Source: Carya illinoinensis
Taxonomy: Eukaryota > Streptophyta > Magnoliopsida > Fagales > Juglandaceae
Reading direction: 5' to 3'
DNA: 64,000 bases
NCBI RefSeq assembly: GCF_018687715.1
Contig: NC_056765.1
Span: 27,948,254-28,012,253 of the forward strand
Made by a program: the position numbers and the translations under genes. The notes beneath the pieces are model-generated. The model was given only the letters and a program-made list of their open reading frames with translations. It searched no databases and had not been told where the DNA came from. Below, piece after piece: positions 25,672 to 37,046 of this stretch (its first letter is position 1; every line of letters starts with the position of its first letter).

Positions 25672-27665
25672 TGTTGCCCAGATGATTGACACAAGAGGGG
25701 GGTGAATTGAGTTATATTTTAAAAAAAATAACAATTATAAATCAAATATACAATATAAAATATAAACAAAATACGAAACAGTAATAAACATAAAGAGTAA
25801 GGGTAAGAGAAGCAAACTCAGTATGTTAACGAGGTTTAGTCTCACTGCCTACGTCCTCGCCTCAAGCTACTCCTTGAGGATTCCCAAATTCACTATTCAA
25901 CCTCCTTCAGGTAGAGATAGAAACTTATTATACCTTTGAACAACACCGCTACAAAGGATCCGTGTAGAACGCCCTCTACACTTGCAATCACTTTACACGT
26001 GGTGATTCAACTATTCTCCGTGCAGAACACTTTCTACACGCACAAAGATTATACACACCCTTTTTCTGATACAAGAGCTGATAGTGGGTAGGTTATCAGA
26101 AAACACTTCTCAATGAGTGAAATAAGAATAATACAGCGCAAACTATATTTTTCAAAATGAACAAGGATTAAGGCTCAATGCTTAGAGAAGAGAGAATGAA
26201 AGTTTTGAATGAATGTTATATGCTCTTGGTGTTGTGAATGTGAAGCTTTCAAATGATCTATTTATAGGCATATGAGACTTCATATTCAAATTTAAAAAGA
26301 TTCACATGTCAAAGATAACATCATTCACTTTTTCAAAAAATTCAAACCTAATATTTTACTTTTGGCATATGACAAAAGGAGTACACTTTCATTTTCAAAA
26401 AAATCCAAACATAATTTTTTACTTTTTGCATATGACAAAAGGAGCACATTTTCCTTTTCAAAAAATTCAAACCTAATCTTTACTTTTTGTATATGACAAA
26501 AGGAGCACACTTTACTTTTTAAATTTTTCAAACAAAATCATCTATCTTTTGTATAAGTCTAAAAAAGTATCAATCACTTTGAAAAATATTCAAATAAAAC
26601 ATGCACATGTGAAAGATGACAATCAATCATCTTTAACATTTTCAAAGTTCAACCCTTTAATCAAGGTATGCACATGTGAAATATGACAATCAATCATCTT
26701 TCAAAATTTTTAAATTTAATATTCAAAATATTCATGCACATGTGGAAAATGTATTTTAATGCTTTATGATAAAATATTAATTTTGAGCCTTAATCCTAAT
26801 TTCAAATTTTTAAGAAATTTACAATATTACTCTATCACTTTAATGTGAACTTGTTCCCTTCTTGCTCATACTTGTTTCCTTGATGTGCTTGACTCTGTTG
26901 TGTAGACAACTTGAGCTTGAGACTCCTTTATTCTTTGAATTCATTTGTTATCATCAAAATCTATGTGTAGATATATAATTACACAAAACTTGAAATCTTG
27001 GGTTCAACAATCTCCCCCCTTTTGATGATGACAAATACTTGATAGAACCTGAAGCCTGTATTAATACTTAAGCTCCCCCTGAGAATATGCGTTAGTTTTT
27101 CAAGCAAAAGTATAAATATAATTTCAAGTATATATAACAAGTTTAGCAATTCAAACAATGTTAATGTTCTAATCTAACACTTCTCCCCCTTTTGGCATCA
27201 TTAAAAAGGATCCGCTACAAGTAAATGGACTGAAGAAAACAGTGCGTTAGTAGACACTGTAGATAGTTGAAAAAAATAAAATTGGATCCGTCCGTGACCC
27301 GACAAGTGTGGCTGGAGATTTGAAAAAATCGCTTGATGTTGTTGACAAACGAGATTGAAGGCTCCGAGTTTCTAAAAAAATGTCATTTTCACCGATCGGA
27401 AAAAAAAATCACATTGCTCTTTGACTTGGATGATAGCTCGTCTGGTTCTTTGTGCTATTTCTATAAAATCAGTCTTAAAGTTCATCCAATCCGCATCAAG
27501 TTTTCTTTTTATCTCTATAACTTATCTGCATTCTTTCAACATTCTCGTTTTAAGCCTTCTATTCTATTCTCAATGGCTCATTCTTCTAACATTTCTCTAG
27601 ATCCATCCATGAGGCATTCTGCACCTCAACCTCCTGTCCTTTCTGCAGCTACCATTGGTGCTATG
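25672..27665 (-). mobile_element. Truncated SIRE-like copia element: LTR plus 656 bp internal
   Basis: The LTR (25672-27009, 1338 bp) begins TGTTGCCC and ends TTCAACA on the plus strand. It matches the LTR at 58240-59582 along its whole length. It is followed by a polypurine tract (complement of TCTCCCCCC, 27011-27019), so the element is oriented minus and this is its 3' LTR. The internal part matches 59583-60230, including the start of the antisense ORF (ATG 27573), and stops abruptly at 27665. There the sequence joins a different gene fragment. Pol and the other LTR are lost, by deletion or recombination. Confidence 0.5.
26333..26525. repeat. About 65-bp tandem repeat, three units, inside the LTR
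   Basis: Three units each contain a TTTTCAAAAAA-TTCAAACCTAAT core, then TTACTTTTTGCATATGAC and AAAAGGAGCACA-like words. The LTR at 58240 has only two full units of this repeat and instead duplicates another segment. Confidence 0.5.
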
Positions 27666-28000
27666 TATTTTTCATCAACTCAAGCGTTTTGTCTATCAAC
27701 TGTGTCATGCTTTCAAAGCCACTTCTTTCTACACTCTTTGACGCCAAGAAGAATCAGACCCACCCACCTCTACCTGAAGCTGGGATTCAACTGATTGAAG
27801 TTGAAAGGAGCATTAATGCATAGGAAAGAACTGAAACCAACGTGTTGGTCCTTTTTAAGTAGTTGTTTTAAGGAGTGCTTCTGCTTGTAGTAGGGGTAGA
27901 GGATTTAATTCGTAAGAAGACAAATGTCTAGAACCTACCATATCAGAACCATGGAGGTTAAAAACTTAAAAATAATGACGTTATACGAGGGGGGTTGTCT
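27666..28000 (+). pseudogene. C-terminal fragment of the 45-kb hydrophobic-ORF family
   Basis: The plus strand aligns with 45525-45850. A QLKRFVYQLCHAFKAT block here matches QLKSFVYWLRHTFRAT in the intact copy. A shared QEES and a final IQL-EVE--NA block precede the stop. This copy has a TGA inside and a frameshift before the end. Similarity continues into the 3' untranslated part (GAAAGAACTGAAAC, GTTGGTCCTTTT). Conservation at the protein level in a second copy supports the plus-strand frame as the real one. Confidence 0.5.
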
Positions 28001-28059
28001 AAAAATAAAGAACAGGTATAAGGTTTCATTAGTTGTAAGTTTTTTACAGCAGCTTTGAG

Positions 28060-28500
28060 ATAATATATCTTCTATATATAAAAGCCTCAATCCCAAAATC
28101 AATAGTGTTTTTTCGTCTAACATTTTAGTTTCTAATTTTATCCTTTTTTTTATGGTCTTGTCCCTATTTATTTCACTGCCAATCTGAGTTTCTCGAAGCT
28201 GAGAAACTTTCATAGCCATAGTATTTCCAAGTTCTCTTTGTCCTCTATCCTCTCCCTCTTTCTATGTCGCGGAAAAGGCTAAACCAAAAAGGGAAACACA
28301 CCGTCTCTTCCTCTGCTATTGGGCTTTCGGTAAGTGTCTCTCTTTCCTGTTTGGATCTTTTGCACCAGCCCAACTTTTTGATGATTCTATTAGTTTGAAA
28401 ACCCTTCTCATCAAACCATCTTGAGTCTATGGTTTTAGCAATGATGAAGATGATGAATTTATCTATGTGCTAGAGCAGTGGAATATCTTGTTTATGAGCT
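28060..28500 (+). repeat. Dispersed repeat starting ATCTTCTATATATAAAAG
   Basis: The same sequence recurs at 34120-34440, and its first 45 bp again at 34647. Shared blocks include CAATCCCAAAA, CACCGTCTCTTSCTCTGCT, GGCTTTCGGTA, CAGCCCAACTTTTTG and a distal GATGATGAA-like part. No protein recognised. The TC start after A fits a Helitron 5' end, but the 3' end was not found here. Confidence 0.5.
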
Positions 28501-28793
28501 ATACGCAGTTTCTTTTGTGTGTTTTCCTTTGATTACTATGTAATTAGGCTAATAGAATAACAATGTACATTAAAAAAAGAAAAAAAAAAGAGAGAGAAAT
28601 CGGATCGCAGTATCCCAATTTCATATGAAACCTTTCTTTTGACTAATTCTTCTCACGCAAGATATATATCAAAACTTGCTTTTGTAAGTGAGAAAAAAAT
28701 ACAAAACCATGGTTCACTTATGACTTCATTGTAGATTTAGTCTGTATGGGCAACCATAGACCTTCTAATCAAACACTCTTCGCTTTCTAAACC

Positions 28794-29220
28794 AAAGTTT
28801 TGAATACCATACCGAAGGCTGTACTGGTCAAGGCACTGAAATGAAATATTTCAATCTCGGTATTGTTTCAGAATAGTCGATATATGAATAAATTATACAT
28901 ATAAATATATAAAAATTATATTCCAAAATAATAATCTATATATAAATAAATTATATATAAATATATATATATAAATTATAAATAGTCTGGTCTGAATTGA
29001 GAGTAAAAAAATGAACCTGCAATTAGAAAAAAAAAAAAGAAAAAAAAAAAACAAAGGCCAAAATATCAACCGGTACGGGCCGAAATATAGGCCTGTATAG
29101 GACGAAATATTGGCCAATACGACTAATATTTAGGGCGGTACAAAATAGATGTAATACTGTACTAGACCAGTGGCTGGTACGGAATACATTAGCCGGTATG
29201 GTACGGTATTTAAAACACTA
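28794..29220. mobile_element. MITE with 9-bp target duplication TTCTAAACC
   Basis: Left end AAAGTTTTGAATACCATACC and the complement of the right end, TAGTGTTTTAAATACCGTACC, are inverted terminal repeats. Perfect 9-bp repeats TTCTAAACC flank the element at 28785-28793 and 29221-29229. A 9-bp duplication fits Mutator-like elements, although 8 bp (hAT) cannot be excluded. Repeated GCCGGTACGG-like words lie near the right end. A minus-strand ORF inside is low complexity. Confidence 0.5.
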
Positions 29221-29426
29221 TTCTAAACCCATGCTACCATCATCAGGATCCATGCCCAATTCCTCCTACCACCAAATATATTTTTTTTAAGAAAAACTTT
29301 TCATTATTCTGTAGATGTATATGTAGGCATTTATTGTTTGAGAAAAAAATTAATCCACTTCTTGGTGATAATAACGTGGTATTGGAAGATTTTGCCCAAG
29401 TAGTTGTTATGAATATCAAGTCCTTG

Positions 29427-29864
29427 TCATGAAGTTTCGTAGGATACTTGAAAGATCGGCAATACCCATTTTTTTTTTAAGGAAATTTCATTCATATATA
29501 AAATGCAAATGAGATTCGTAATACAAGAGGGGATGTTTCCTATATCAATAGAGGAAATAGAAAATAGAAGAGCATTCTTGGCTAGCACATGAGCTACCAG
29601 ATTACCCTCTCTTCGAATGTGTGATGCTGACCAACTTTCGAAAGAAGATAGTTGCACTTTAACATCCTCAATGATCATACCCATTATTGAAGCGTTATCA
29701 ACCTTTCCTTTGATAGCTTGGATCACTTGTAGGCAATCCCCTTCAAGAACAATCTTTTTTAGTCCTAATTGAAGGCCCAAACGTGATGCTTCCAATGCTC
29801 CAACAGCTTTTGCCAGGAGGGGATTTGGATAGAGGGATCTTATCTGTCTAGAAGTGGCCACCAC
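29427..29864 (-). pseudogene. LINE RNase H domain
   Basis: An open stretch of 145 codons within the LINE above. It keeps the RVT_3-type blocks (an AKAVGALEASRLGL helix with the catalytic Glu, EGD, and REGNLVAHVLAK). The N-terminal strand with the first Asp lies just upstream, separated by stops. Part of the element, not a host gene. Confidence 0.5.
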
Positions 29865-32800
29865 TACTCCAGTTCAGTCTCTCGCTATGACGCCAATTCC
29901 AATCTTACATCTAGTTTTGTCTATTTTACTATCCCAATTAAGCTTGTATGCTTGTGTTGGGGGAGGGGTCCAGGTTGATGTCAACTATTCTGGCTCTCAA
30001 GGCTTGGCTATTCTCTGAGTCAACAGATAACTTAGGCCTTGTAAGGTAGTCTTTGCCTCCTTAGCTACTGAATTTGGGCACTTTAATTCCTGTTGAAATA
30101 TATAAACATGTTCCTCCTGGTCTAGATTCTCTTGGCTACCACTGCAAGTTCCTCCACTATTTCAAAACCTCAACCTGACGCCAGTGCCATGATCAGGTCA
30201 GGTAGAGAGGTAGCATGGGTAGGGTGTTTTTGGATATGTTTAGAGCATTGGAGCCAAAATTCTTGGGTTCTTGGGCAAGACCAAATTGCGTGGGTGATTG
30301 TCTCCTCTTCTTGTAAGCAAATTGAACATAATGGTTTCTTTAGGACCTTGTTCTTGAACAGATTAAGGTTTGTAGGTAAAGCCTCCCAGCATGCCCTCCA
30401 GAGAAATAACTTATCTGATAGGTGTATGTTTAGCTTCCATAGACTTGACCAGAACTATTCCCTAGTTGAATTCCTGGAGGCCTGTCCCTTTTCCCTATCT
30501 TGTATCTCTTTGTGGAGGTGGTATGCACTCTTCACAGAGAAAGAACCTTGTGCCGTCCCATTCCATATCAGCTTGTCTTCACATGCTGAGTAGCTGAGGG
30601 GGATCTAATAGACTAACTGTACCTCTTTCTTTGAGAAGAGATCTTCCACTATGTGGGACCTCCATTGCCTGGTGTGCCTCAGGATCTACTACCTTTAGGT
30701 AATCATGAATTTTGAAAGAATTTGGTCATGGTACCCATCTATCCTACAAGATGTTGATATGTGCTCCATTGCCAACCCGCTATCTTGTCCCTTTTTCTAT
30801 GAGGAATCTTGCTGTTACTATATTTCTCCAACATAGGATGGTTGACCTCCCTTCTTGGCTCTCAGGAAAGGGTAGTTGGGGAAATATTTTGCTTTGAGTA
30901 TTCTTGAGGCAATAGAATAGGGGTATTGTAAGAGTCTCTCCAACCTAATTTTGCAGGCATAGCAAGGTTGAAGTTGTGGAGGTCTTGAAACCCAAGTCCC
31001 GCTTTGGCCTTAGCCTTTCCCATGGTTTGCCATGAGACCCAATGGATTTTCTTCTCTTTATCACCATGTCCCCACCAAAATTAACCTATTGGTTTCAGTC
31101 AATAGGGTCTAAGGGAGGTTAAACACTGAAATACTGTATGTAGGCATAGCTTGAAGTATTGCTTTGATGAAGACTTCCTTTCCTGCATGTGATAGTAACT
31201 TAACTTTGTGGCTGCTGAGCTTTTGTTGAATTATGTCCAGCATTAACTTAAAAGACTTGGTTCTTGATCTCCCCATTAGGGTTGGCGGGCCCAAATATTT
31301 TTCATAGGATTGGCAGGATTTCACCCTGGTATGTTCAATATAAGATCCTGATTCTCTTTTGAGGTGTTCCTGCTAAAGTGAATGGATGTTTTCTCCTTAT
31401 TCAACCTTTAACCAGAGGCTTGTTCGTATTGGTTTAGCACATGGATGAGCCTACTCCACTCTAGTGAGTTGGCCTTGCAAAATAATAGGTTGTCATCTAC
31501 ATACAACAAATGATTTACATGCATTCTACCTCTTGCAATTGAGACTCCTGTAATAGCCTTGGTCTTTTCTGCATTACTGAGCAAAGAGCTTAGTACCTCA
31601 GCTTAAGCATTGCTGCTCTCAAGAATTGCCACTCAATCCTGTCATATGCCTTGCTCATGTCGAGCTTTATGGCCATGTAGCCCTCCCTTCCACTCAACCT
31701 GCTATGCATTGTGTGAAATGCTTCGAAAGCTACAATGATGTTGTCTGAAATTAGTCTTCATGGGACGAAGGCAAATTGTGTAACAGAAATTATCTCTGGA
31801 AGTATGGATTTTAGCCTGTTAGGGATGGTCTTAGAGACAATTTTATACATAACATTGCAAAGGCTAATTGGTCAAAAATCAGAGACTTTCAAGGGGTTAT
31901 TTTTCTTTGGAATCAAAGCAATGTGAGTAGCATTCATGGTGTCAACCTTACCCTGAGAATTGAGGATATATAGAGTAGCTTCACTTACATCATTGCCCAA
32001 TTGGGGCCAGTGGTTTTGAAAAAAGGTAGGGGGGAAGCCATCTGGTCCAGATGAGCTAAGGGACTTCATGTTGAGGATTGCCTCTTCCACTTCTTGCCTT
32101 GTGAATTTCCTTAGAAGTTGACTGTTCATTTCTTTTGTTACTTTCCTTTCTAGATATCTCAATGAGTCTGGGATGCCTTGGGGATTAGATGTTGTGAAAA
32201 GGCTTTGGAAGAACTTCTAAAACTTATCATTGATCCCCTCAGGATTAGAGACCTTTGAACCTTCCTCCTTTGTTACAATTTTAATGAAGTTGGTTTTCCT
32301 TCTTTGTGTTGCACACTGATGGAAGAAGCTCGTGTTCCTGTTCCTCTTTTGGAGCCATTATTGTTTGGCCCTTTGTCTCCATCGAGTATCATCTTCTTCC
32401 AGCAATTAGTTTATTTATTTTTTGGTGGCCTGCAGTTCTTCTTTGAGATGCCCCATGTCAGTCTGTTGCAAGTTCTATAGGTGCTAGAACTTCCTTTGAA
32501 TTTGTTTCTTTGTGGAGTCAGCTGAGTCTATTTTCCATTTGCTCAATTTTTCTCGACATCAGTCCATGCTTATTGTAGCCATCTCTAGTTCATTTGACCC
32601 TAGCAATGGCCCCATCCAAGCCTCCTCTATCACTTTGGTGCAGTCTTCCCTCAAATCCCAGCTGGCTTTATACCTGAAGGGTCTTTCCCACCTTGCATGG
32701 GGCTCGATTGCTTGGGAGACTGAGACCACTAGGGACTTGTGATCTCAGCAATTGACTGCTGATGTGGTGACACTGAAGTCCCCAAACATAGTCTGCTAGG

Positions 32801-33800
32801 TTGAGTTTGCACAGGCTTGATCAAGCCTCTATTTTGTAAAATGAGTGCCCTCCCTATTATTGAACCAAGTAAACTTGTCACCTTTGTACCCTAGGTCATA
32901 CAATCCAGTGTCCTTTAATGCTATCTTGAAATCTTCCATCTACACGAGGCCTAGATCTACCCCCAACCTTTTCTCCATGGTGTAAAAGCTCATTGAAATC
33001 ACCTAAACAAAGCCATGGATGGCCCTCTGGTGGTTGCAATGCTCTCAGGAGGGCCCAACTTGATTTTCTCTTCTCAGTCACTGGGTTTTCATAGAAACCA
33101 GTGATAATCTAGCTTAAGTTTTCTAATCCTTACTCAATACTAAGAGATATATGGTGTTGAGAGTAATTGAGTAAATCCACCTTTATAGAGTCATCCCAGA
33201 GGAAGGCTAGGCCTCCACTAGCTTTCTTACTATCCACAACCAAACTGTTAGGCATGCCTATTTTCCTTTTCATTGTTTCAACTTTGAGCCTGTTACATTT
33301 TGTCTCAATTAATAAAATTAGACTAGGGGACTTAAATTTCACCAAGAGGTGAAGCTCTCAAATTGTTCGAGGGTTCTCAAGCTCTTGGCAGTTCCAACTT
33401 AAGCATATCATTCTTGTTGGTGGTGCTGCCTAGCAGCCTTGACCATTTGTTCTTGATTGGCATTGCCTTCTTGCCACTTTTTTTTGTTTTTGTTTCTGTT
33501 TCTTGGTAGGACCTGAATTGGATGAGAGGCCTTCCACCCCTCTTTTTGACTTTGTATCAGCATAATCCATGGTGGAGTCTTCATCCTCTTCATCCCTTAA
33601 CTGCAGTAGTTGCTCACGAGCTCTCCTCTTCCACTTGTGTTTCTTAGGGGCTGTAATATCTTTAACAGGTCAGTGATTCAGTGCTATATCTGGGAACATC
33701 ACCATATTTAGGGACCTGGATCATCGAGAGCCACTTTTATCATCCCTTTTCTTCCCTGATGACAATGCAATTTCAGTGTGATGGGAAGCTAGCTTATTGT
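29469..33800 (-). mobile_element. Decayed L1-type LINE, ORF1 tail to RNase H
   Basis: Read leftward: basic ORF1 tail (about 33800-33408, KKHKWKRRAREQ), ORF2 start at 33411 (MICLSWNCQEL), endonuclease pieces (33345-32896; LIETK, LGDFNELL), and reverse transcriptase (about 32160-31100; SSSGPDGFPPTFF, LDMSKAYDRIEW). A zf-RVT/linker part and an RNase H domain (29864-29520; LEGDCLQVI, HIRREGNLVAHVLAK) follow, then a T-run at 29469-29478 (the poly-A tail). Many stops and frameshifts make it clearly older than the LINE at 12-17 kb. ORF1 and ORF2 again overlap as ATGA (33411-33408). The 5' border is uncertain and I found no target duplication. Confidence 0.5.
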
Positions 33801-34119
33801 ATGTGCAGGTGTTTACATCATATAAAGCCTAAAGGACTCTACTGTATACCCTGCTCGTTTAGGACTGGAAGGATCCGATCTTCAGTTGCATGTGGTAGAC
33901 ATATATTGATGCTAAAATATTTAAATGTTTGTGGAATTTATGAGGCCAAATTTGAATCAGACCTCTCTTATGTGAAACCCATAACATTACCAAGAAATAG
34001 GCATTTAAAGGCCATAAATTTAAGAGGAAGACATCACGCAACCTTGTTCAAGACATTACCTAAGAATGGCTTGATTTTCTTAGCATTCGAATTTGGTGTA
34101 GCTGGAGATACATCTGTGA
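33801..34119. other. Unassigned stretch beside the LINE 5' end
   Basis: A plus-strand ORF of 164 codons (33681-34175) covers this stretch but resembles nothing I know. The minus strand between 33800 and 33665 reads as a plausible continuation of the LINE ORF1 linker (KKRDDKSGSR...PVKDITAPKK), so the plus ORF is probably a shadow at least there. The remaining part may be more ORF1 or older flanking sequence. Confidence 0.5.
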
Positions 34120-34440
34120 CAAGATTATCTTCTTCTATATACAAAAGCATCAATCCCAAAAGGCAAAAGCAATAATGATTTTGGTCTAATATTTTACTTC
34201 CCAATTTTATTTTTATGTATTTCTCATTTTACGGTTCTGTACTCTCTCTCTGACTCCTACCGAAAAGGTATCAAAACAGTGAAACCCACCGTCTCTTGCT
34301 CTGCTGTTTGGCTTTCGGTAGTTGTTTCTTTTTTCCGTTTGGATGTTTTACACCAGCCCAACTTTTTGGAGATTTTATAAGTTTGGAAATCCTTCTTATC
34401 AAATTATTTTGAGTGTATGATTTTAGTGATGATAAAGCGA
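34120..34440 (+). repeat. Second copy of the 28.1-kb dispersed repeat
   Basis: Aligns block by block with 28060-28480, from the TTCTTCTATATACAAAAGCATC start to a GATTTTAGTGATGATAAA-like end, with many substitutions. Non-coding as far as I can see; the 94-codon ORF starting at 34413 begins near its end. Confidence 0.5.
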
Positions 34441-34648
34441 ATGAATTTGACTCTCTGCAATTATTATTTACTTTTTGGGTTGAGCATAAAAATTGTTTTT
34501 GGATTGATGATTTCGGCTGCCGTTTGAAGTGTCATGGTTTCAGATGGCTATTTCTAATTAAAGTTTTTGTGTCCTTATTATGTCTTCTTCTCGCGTTTGG
34601 AATTAATTGCATTTTGACAGGAGAGTTCCATTCCATAAAGCAACAATA

Positions 34649-34952
34649 TCTTCTATATATAAAAGTTTCAATTCGAAAAGCAATAGTGTTTGTCTGACTT
34701 TTTCTTACGGTTTTACACCTAATGTATATGTCTATGAATAAAGCTTGTATGCTGCCTATAAGGGACGGCTACAGTGTATCACTGGATAATTTTTTTTTTA
34801 ATTTGTGATTAAGGAAATTATTTTAAATATATTAGTGTATTTTTTTATTTTTTAAATATTTAAATATACTAAAAAATATGAAAGAAATATAAAAAAATAT
34901 AAAAACAATTAGTGATATAAACGGGCGACAGAGTAGCACTGCTGCTGTCTAA
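34649..34952 (+). mobile_element. Possible small non-autonomous Helitron
   Basis: Starts A|TCTTCTATATATAAAAG and ends CTAA|T at 34949-34952. A short stem (AGCA-c-TGCT, inside GTAGCACTGCTGCTGT) lies immediately before it. Insertion between A and T, a TC start and a CTRR end with a preceding hairpin are Helitron signs. The hairpin is short and close to the end, so this is a weak call. Confidence 0.5.
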
Positions 34953-35099
34953 TTATTACTATAATCTATATCTGTTAAAATATTTTATTTTTTGTTAAGC
35001 TTTTTTATGCCTCCAACGGGACGTTACATACAAGGGACATACGTGCTCTGCATGTTTCGTGGTCAATAAGTAGAAGAGACCACGAAAAAGTTGAAATGT

Positions 35100-35480
35100 A
35101 GCAGTCATTTGTGAAAGTGGTGAGAGTCCGAGGAAAGGGTAGGATGCTTATCACTTCCCCACTGAGAACTTGCTGTGAGTTTTCGAGCTTTGTGAGAGTA
35201 AATGATAAGTAATTCTATTACCATTTTTATATAATATATATCATATTTATTTTAATTTGTTATAATAAATATATACTATATAGATGATAAATAAAATAAT
35301 TTAATTAATTTAATAAGAATAAAATAAAATAATAAGTAATAAAAATAATAAATAATAATTTTAAAATAAGATGATGAGTAGTCTACTTTTAAAGTGGTGA
35401 GAGTGTTATGCGGAAATGAAAGGATTATCACCTCCCGCAGAGAACTTTCTGTGAGTTTTTCGAGCTTTGTGAAAGTGAAT
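35100..35480 (+). repeat. Local duplication of an 80-bp block with GTGAGTTTTCGAGCTTTGTGA
   Basis: Two copies, about 35117-35205 and 35392-35480, share AAAGTGGTGAGAGT, a TATCACYTCCC block and AGAACTT-CTGTGAGTTTTCGAGCTTTGTGA. The spacing is about 275 bp. Relatives of the second part occur at 46208 and 52822. Confidence 0.5.
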
Positions 35481-35640
35481 TTCTTTTCAATTGTTTTAGG
35501 GAAAAAAATAAAAATCACCTTAAAAGAAGAAAAACTTCCTTTTAACTTTTTGGTACGCACGCACGCAACGCACCCATATATAGTAATAGGATCATTGATT
35601 CGGTGGATCATCTTTGTGTTAAATATTTTATTATCAATAT
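35440..35640 (+). promoter_or_regulatory. Promoter-like TATA block, copy at 35.5 kb
   Basis: Contains GTGAGTTTTTCGAG...TTTTAG (a 60-bp GT-AG interval), then TTGGTACGCACGCACGC, CCCATATATAG and GGATCATTGATTCGGTGG. Similar blocks at 45990-46350 and 52820-53000 share all of these words. The TATA-like sequence and following conserved 25 bp suggest a core promoter and transcription start. No coding region follows here. Function inferred only from conservation. Confidence 0.5.
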
Positions 35641-35779
35641 TAATAATTAAATCGATCTTCTATTTCTTATTATTCATGACAATAAATAATAATATTTAGA
35701 AAATGTATTTCTTTCTATTATGACATAGAAAAGAAGGCCATTAATCCTATTCAACTCGCCAACTTGTAATTAAATCGAC

Positions 35780-35917
35780 ATTATAAGAAAATTGGATAGT
35801 TATTATTACTTATTTCCTGTAAAAATAATTATTTTTTATTAAAATAAATGTTTTAATAGGAAATAGTCACTTTCGTAAAAAAATAAGTGACAATAACTAC
35901 TACATTTTCTTATAGTA
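35780..35917. mobile_element. Short MITE with ACTATAAGAAAAT-type inverted ends
   Basis: The left end (ATTATAAGAAAAT...ATAGTTATTATTACTTATTT) and the complement of the right end (ACTATAAGAAAATGTAGTAG...) form an inverted repeat of about 35 bp with mismatches. The terminal ACTATAAGAAAA recalls CACTA-type ends (CACTACAAGAAAA). No clear target duplication. Confidence 0.5.
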
Positions 35918-36059
35918 CTATAGTATAATATACTATATAAGTTAATATATATTAATATATATAATATAAAAAATATATAATATATTTAATTTAATATATA
36001 TAAATTAGTGTAAATATCGTTTGAACGTAAATTATATATGTTATAACGTAAGGAAAAAA

Positions 36060-36410
36060 ATTGTGGGAAATTTCTTGCTCGATTTTGAATTATAACATTC
36101 AAACGTCAAAAATTAACATTTGAGCATCAAAAAGTAACATTCAAATGTTGCTTATGAAAATTGGGCATGATAATTTAACGTTCAAACATTACTTTTAAAT
36201 ATTAGGCGAGATTATTTAACGTTCGAAAGTACAACTTAAACGTTCGAACGTTAGATAAAAATTAGACTGCTTTTAATGAATACATGCACGGGAGGAAGCA
36301 GACTCATTTTTGTTGCTCCTCCAATGCATGAGAGAGAGAGAGAGAGACGGTTAGAGTGAGAGAGTGTTAGAGTGAGAGAGTGTTAGAGTGAGAGAGGATT
36401 AGAGTGACAG
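36060..36410. repeat. AACGTT-rich words, GA tract and 16-bp tandem repeat
   Basis: At 36100-36260 the word AACRTTYRAAYGTT recurs, including a perfect palindrome AACGTTCGAACGTT near 36240. At 36330-36346 is a GA microsatellite. It is followed by four near-copies of GTTAGAGTGAGAGAGT up to about 36405. Non-coding. Confidence 0.5.
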
Positions 36411-36672
36411 GGGTTAGTATTTTGTCAAAAATCCATAGATTGTGGTAAGAAAAAACTATTTTTTCTTTTAATTTTTTTACAATTCTATGATATTTGTCTT
36501 GTATTTTTTTATATATGTATTATAACTAACTAGTGTTATGATTTTTTTGAAGGATTGGTTGTTGTAGCTTATTAAAAGCTTGTGATTTGTAAGAGGATAT
36601 TGTGAAGCATAGTTATATTTCTAAACTTTTTTAATATGTTTATACATTTGTTGTGATTTTATTCTTGATAAT

Positions 36673-36949
36673 TGTTGGAATATACAAGAGCAAATTGAAA
36701 CATTAGAGTTAAAGTCATGTGAAGCTAAAATGCTAAAGTCAGATAAAGAAACTGTTAAATGATAGTTAAGTTAGTTGATGTAATAAGTTAGTTAAATTTC
36801 TTGTATTTCTTGTATCTGTGATAGTAAAGTCAGATGACTTATAATGCCAATATGTGTATATAAAGAGTAGTGATGTAAAGTAACAATCACTCAAGCAATT
36901 CAATTCATTTTCTTCCTTTTTACTCTGTTTCTGATTTACATATTTTACA
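36673..36949 (+). repeat. 5' LTR of the copia element
   Basis: 277 bp, TGTTGG...TTTACA, directly followed by the primer binding site. It contains TATATAAAG near 36857, a likely TATA box. Paired with 41560-41831. Confidence 0.5.
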
Positions 36950-37046
36950 TGGTATCATCGAGTATCAGTTTTCCGCTGCTCTCTTGATCAAATTCTTGAT
37001 CTATCTTTCAGCTTTCTTTCTGCTTTCTTGCTGTTTTCTTGCTGCT

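Noticed and set aside
25672..27009. Complete solo LTR formed by LTR-LTR recombination
   Set aside because: The polypurine tract and 656 bp of internal sequence follow directly, so it is a truncated element and not a true solo LTR.
33681..34175. Plus-strand ORF of 164 codons
   Set aside because: At least its first part is antisense to the LINE ORF1 linker. No family resemblance.
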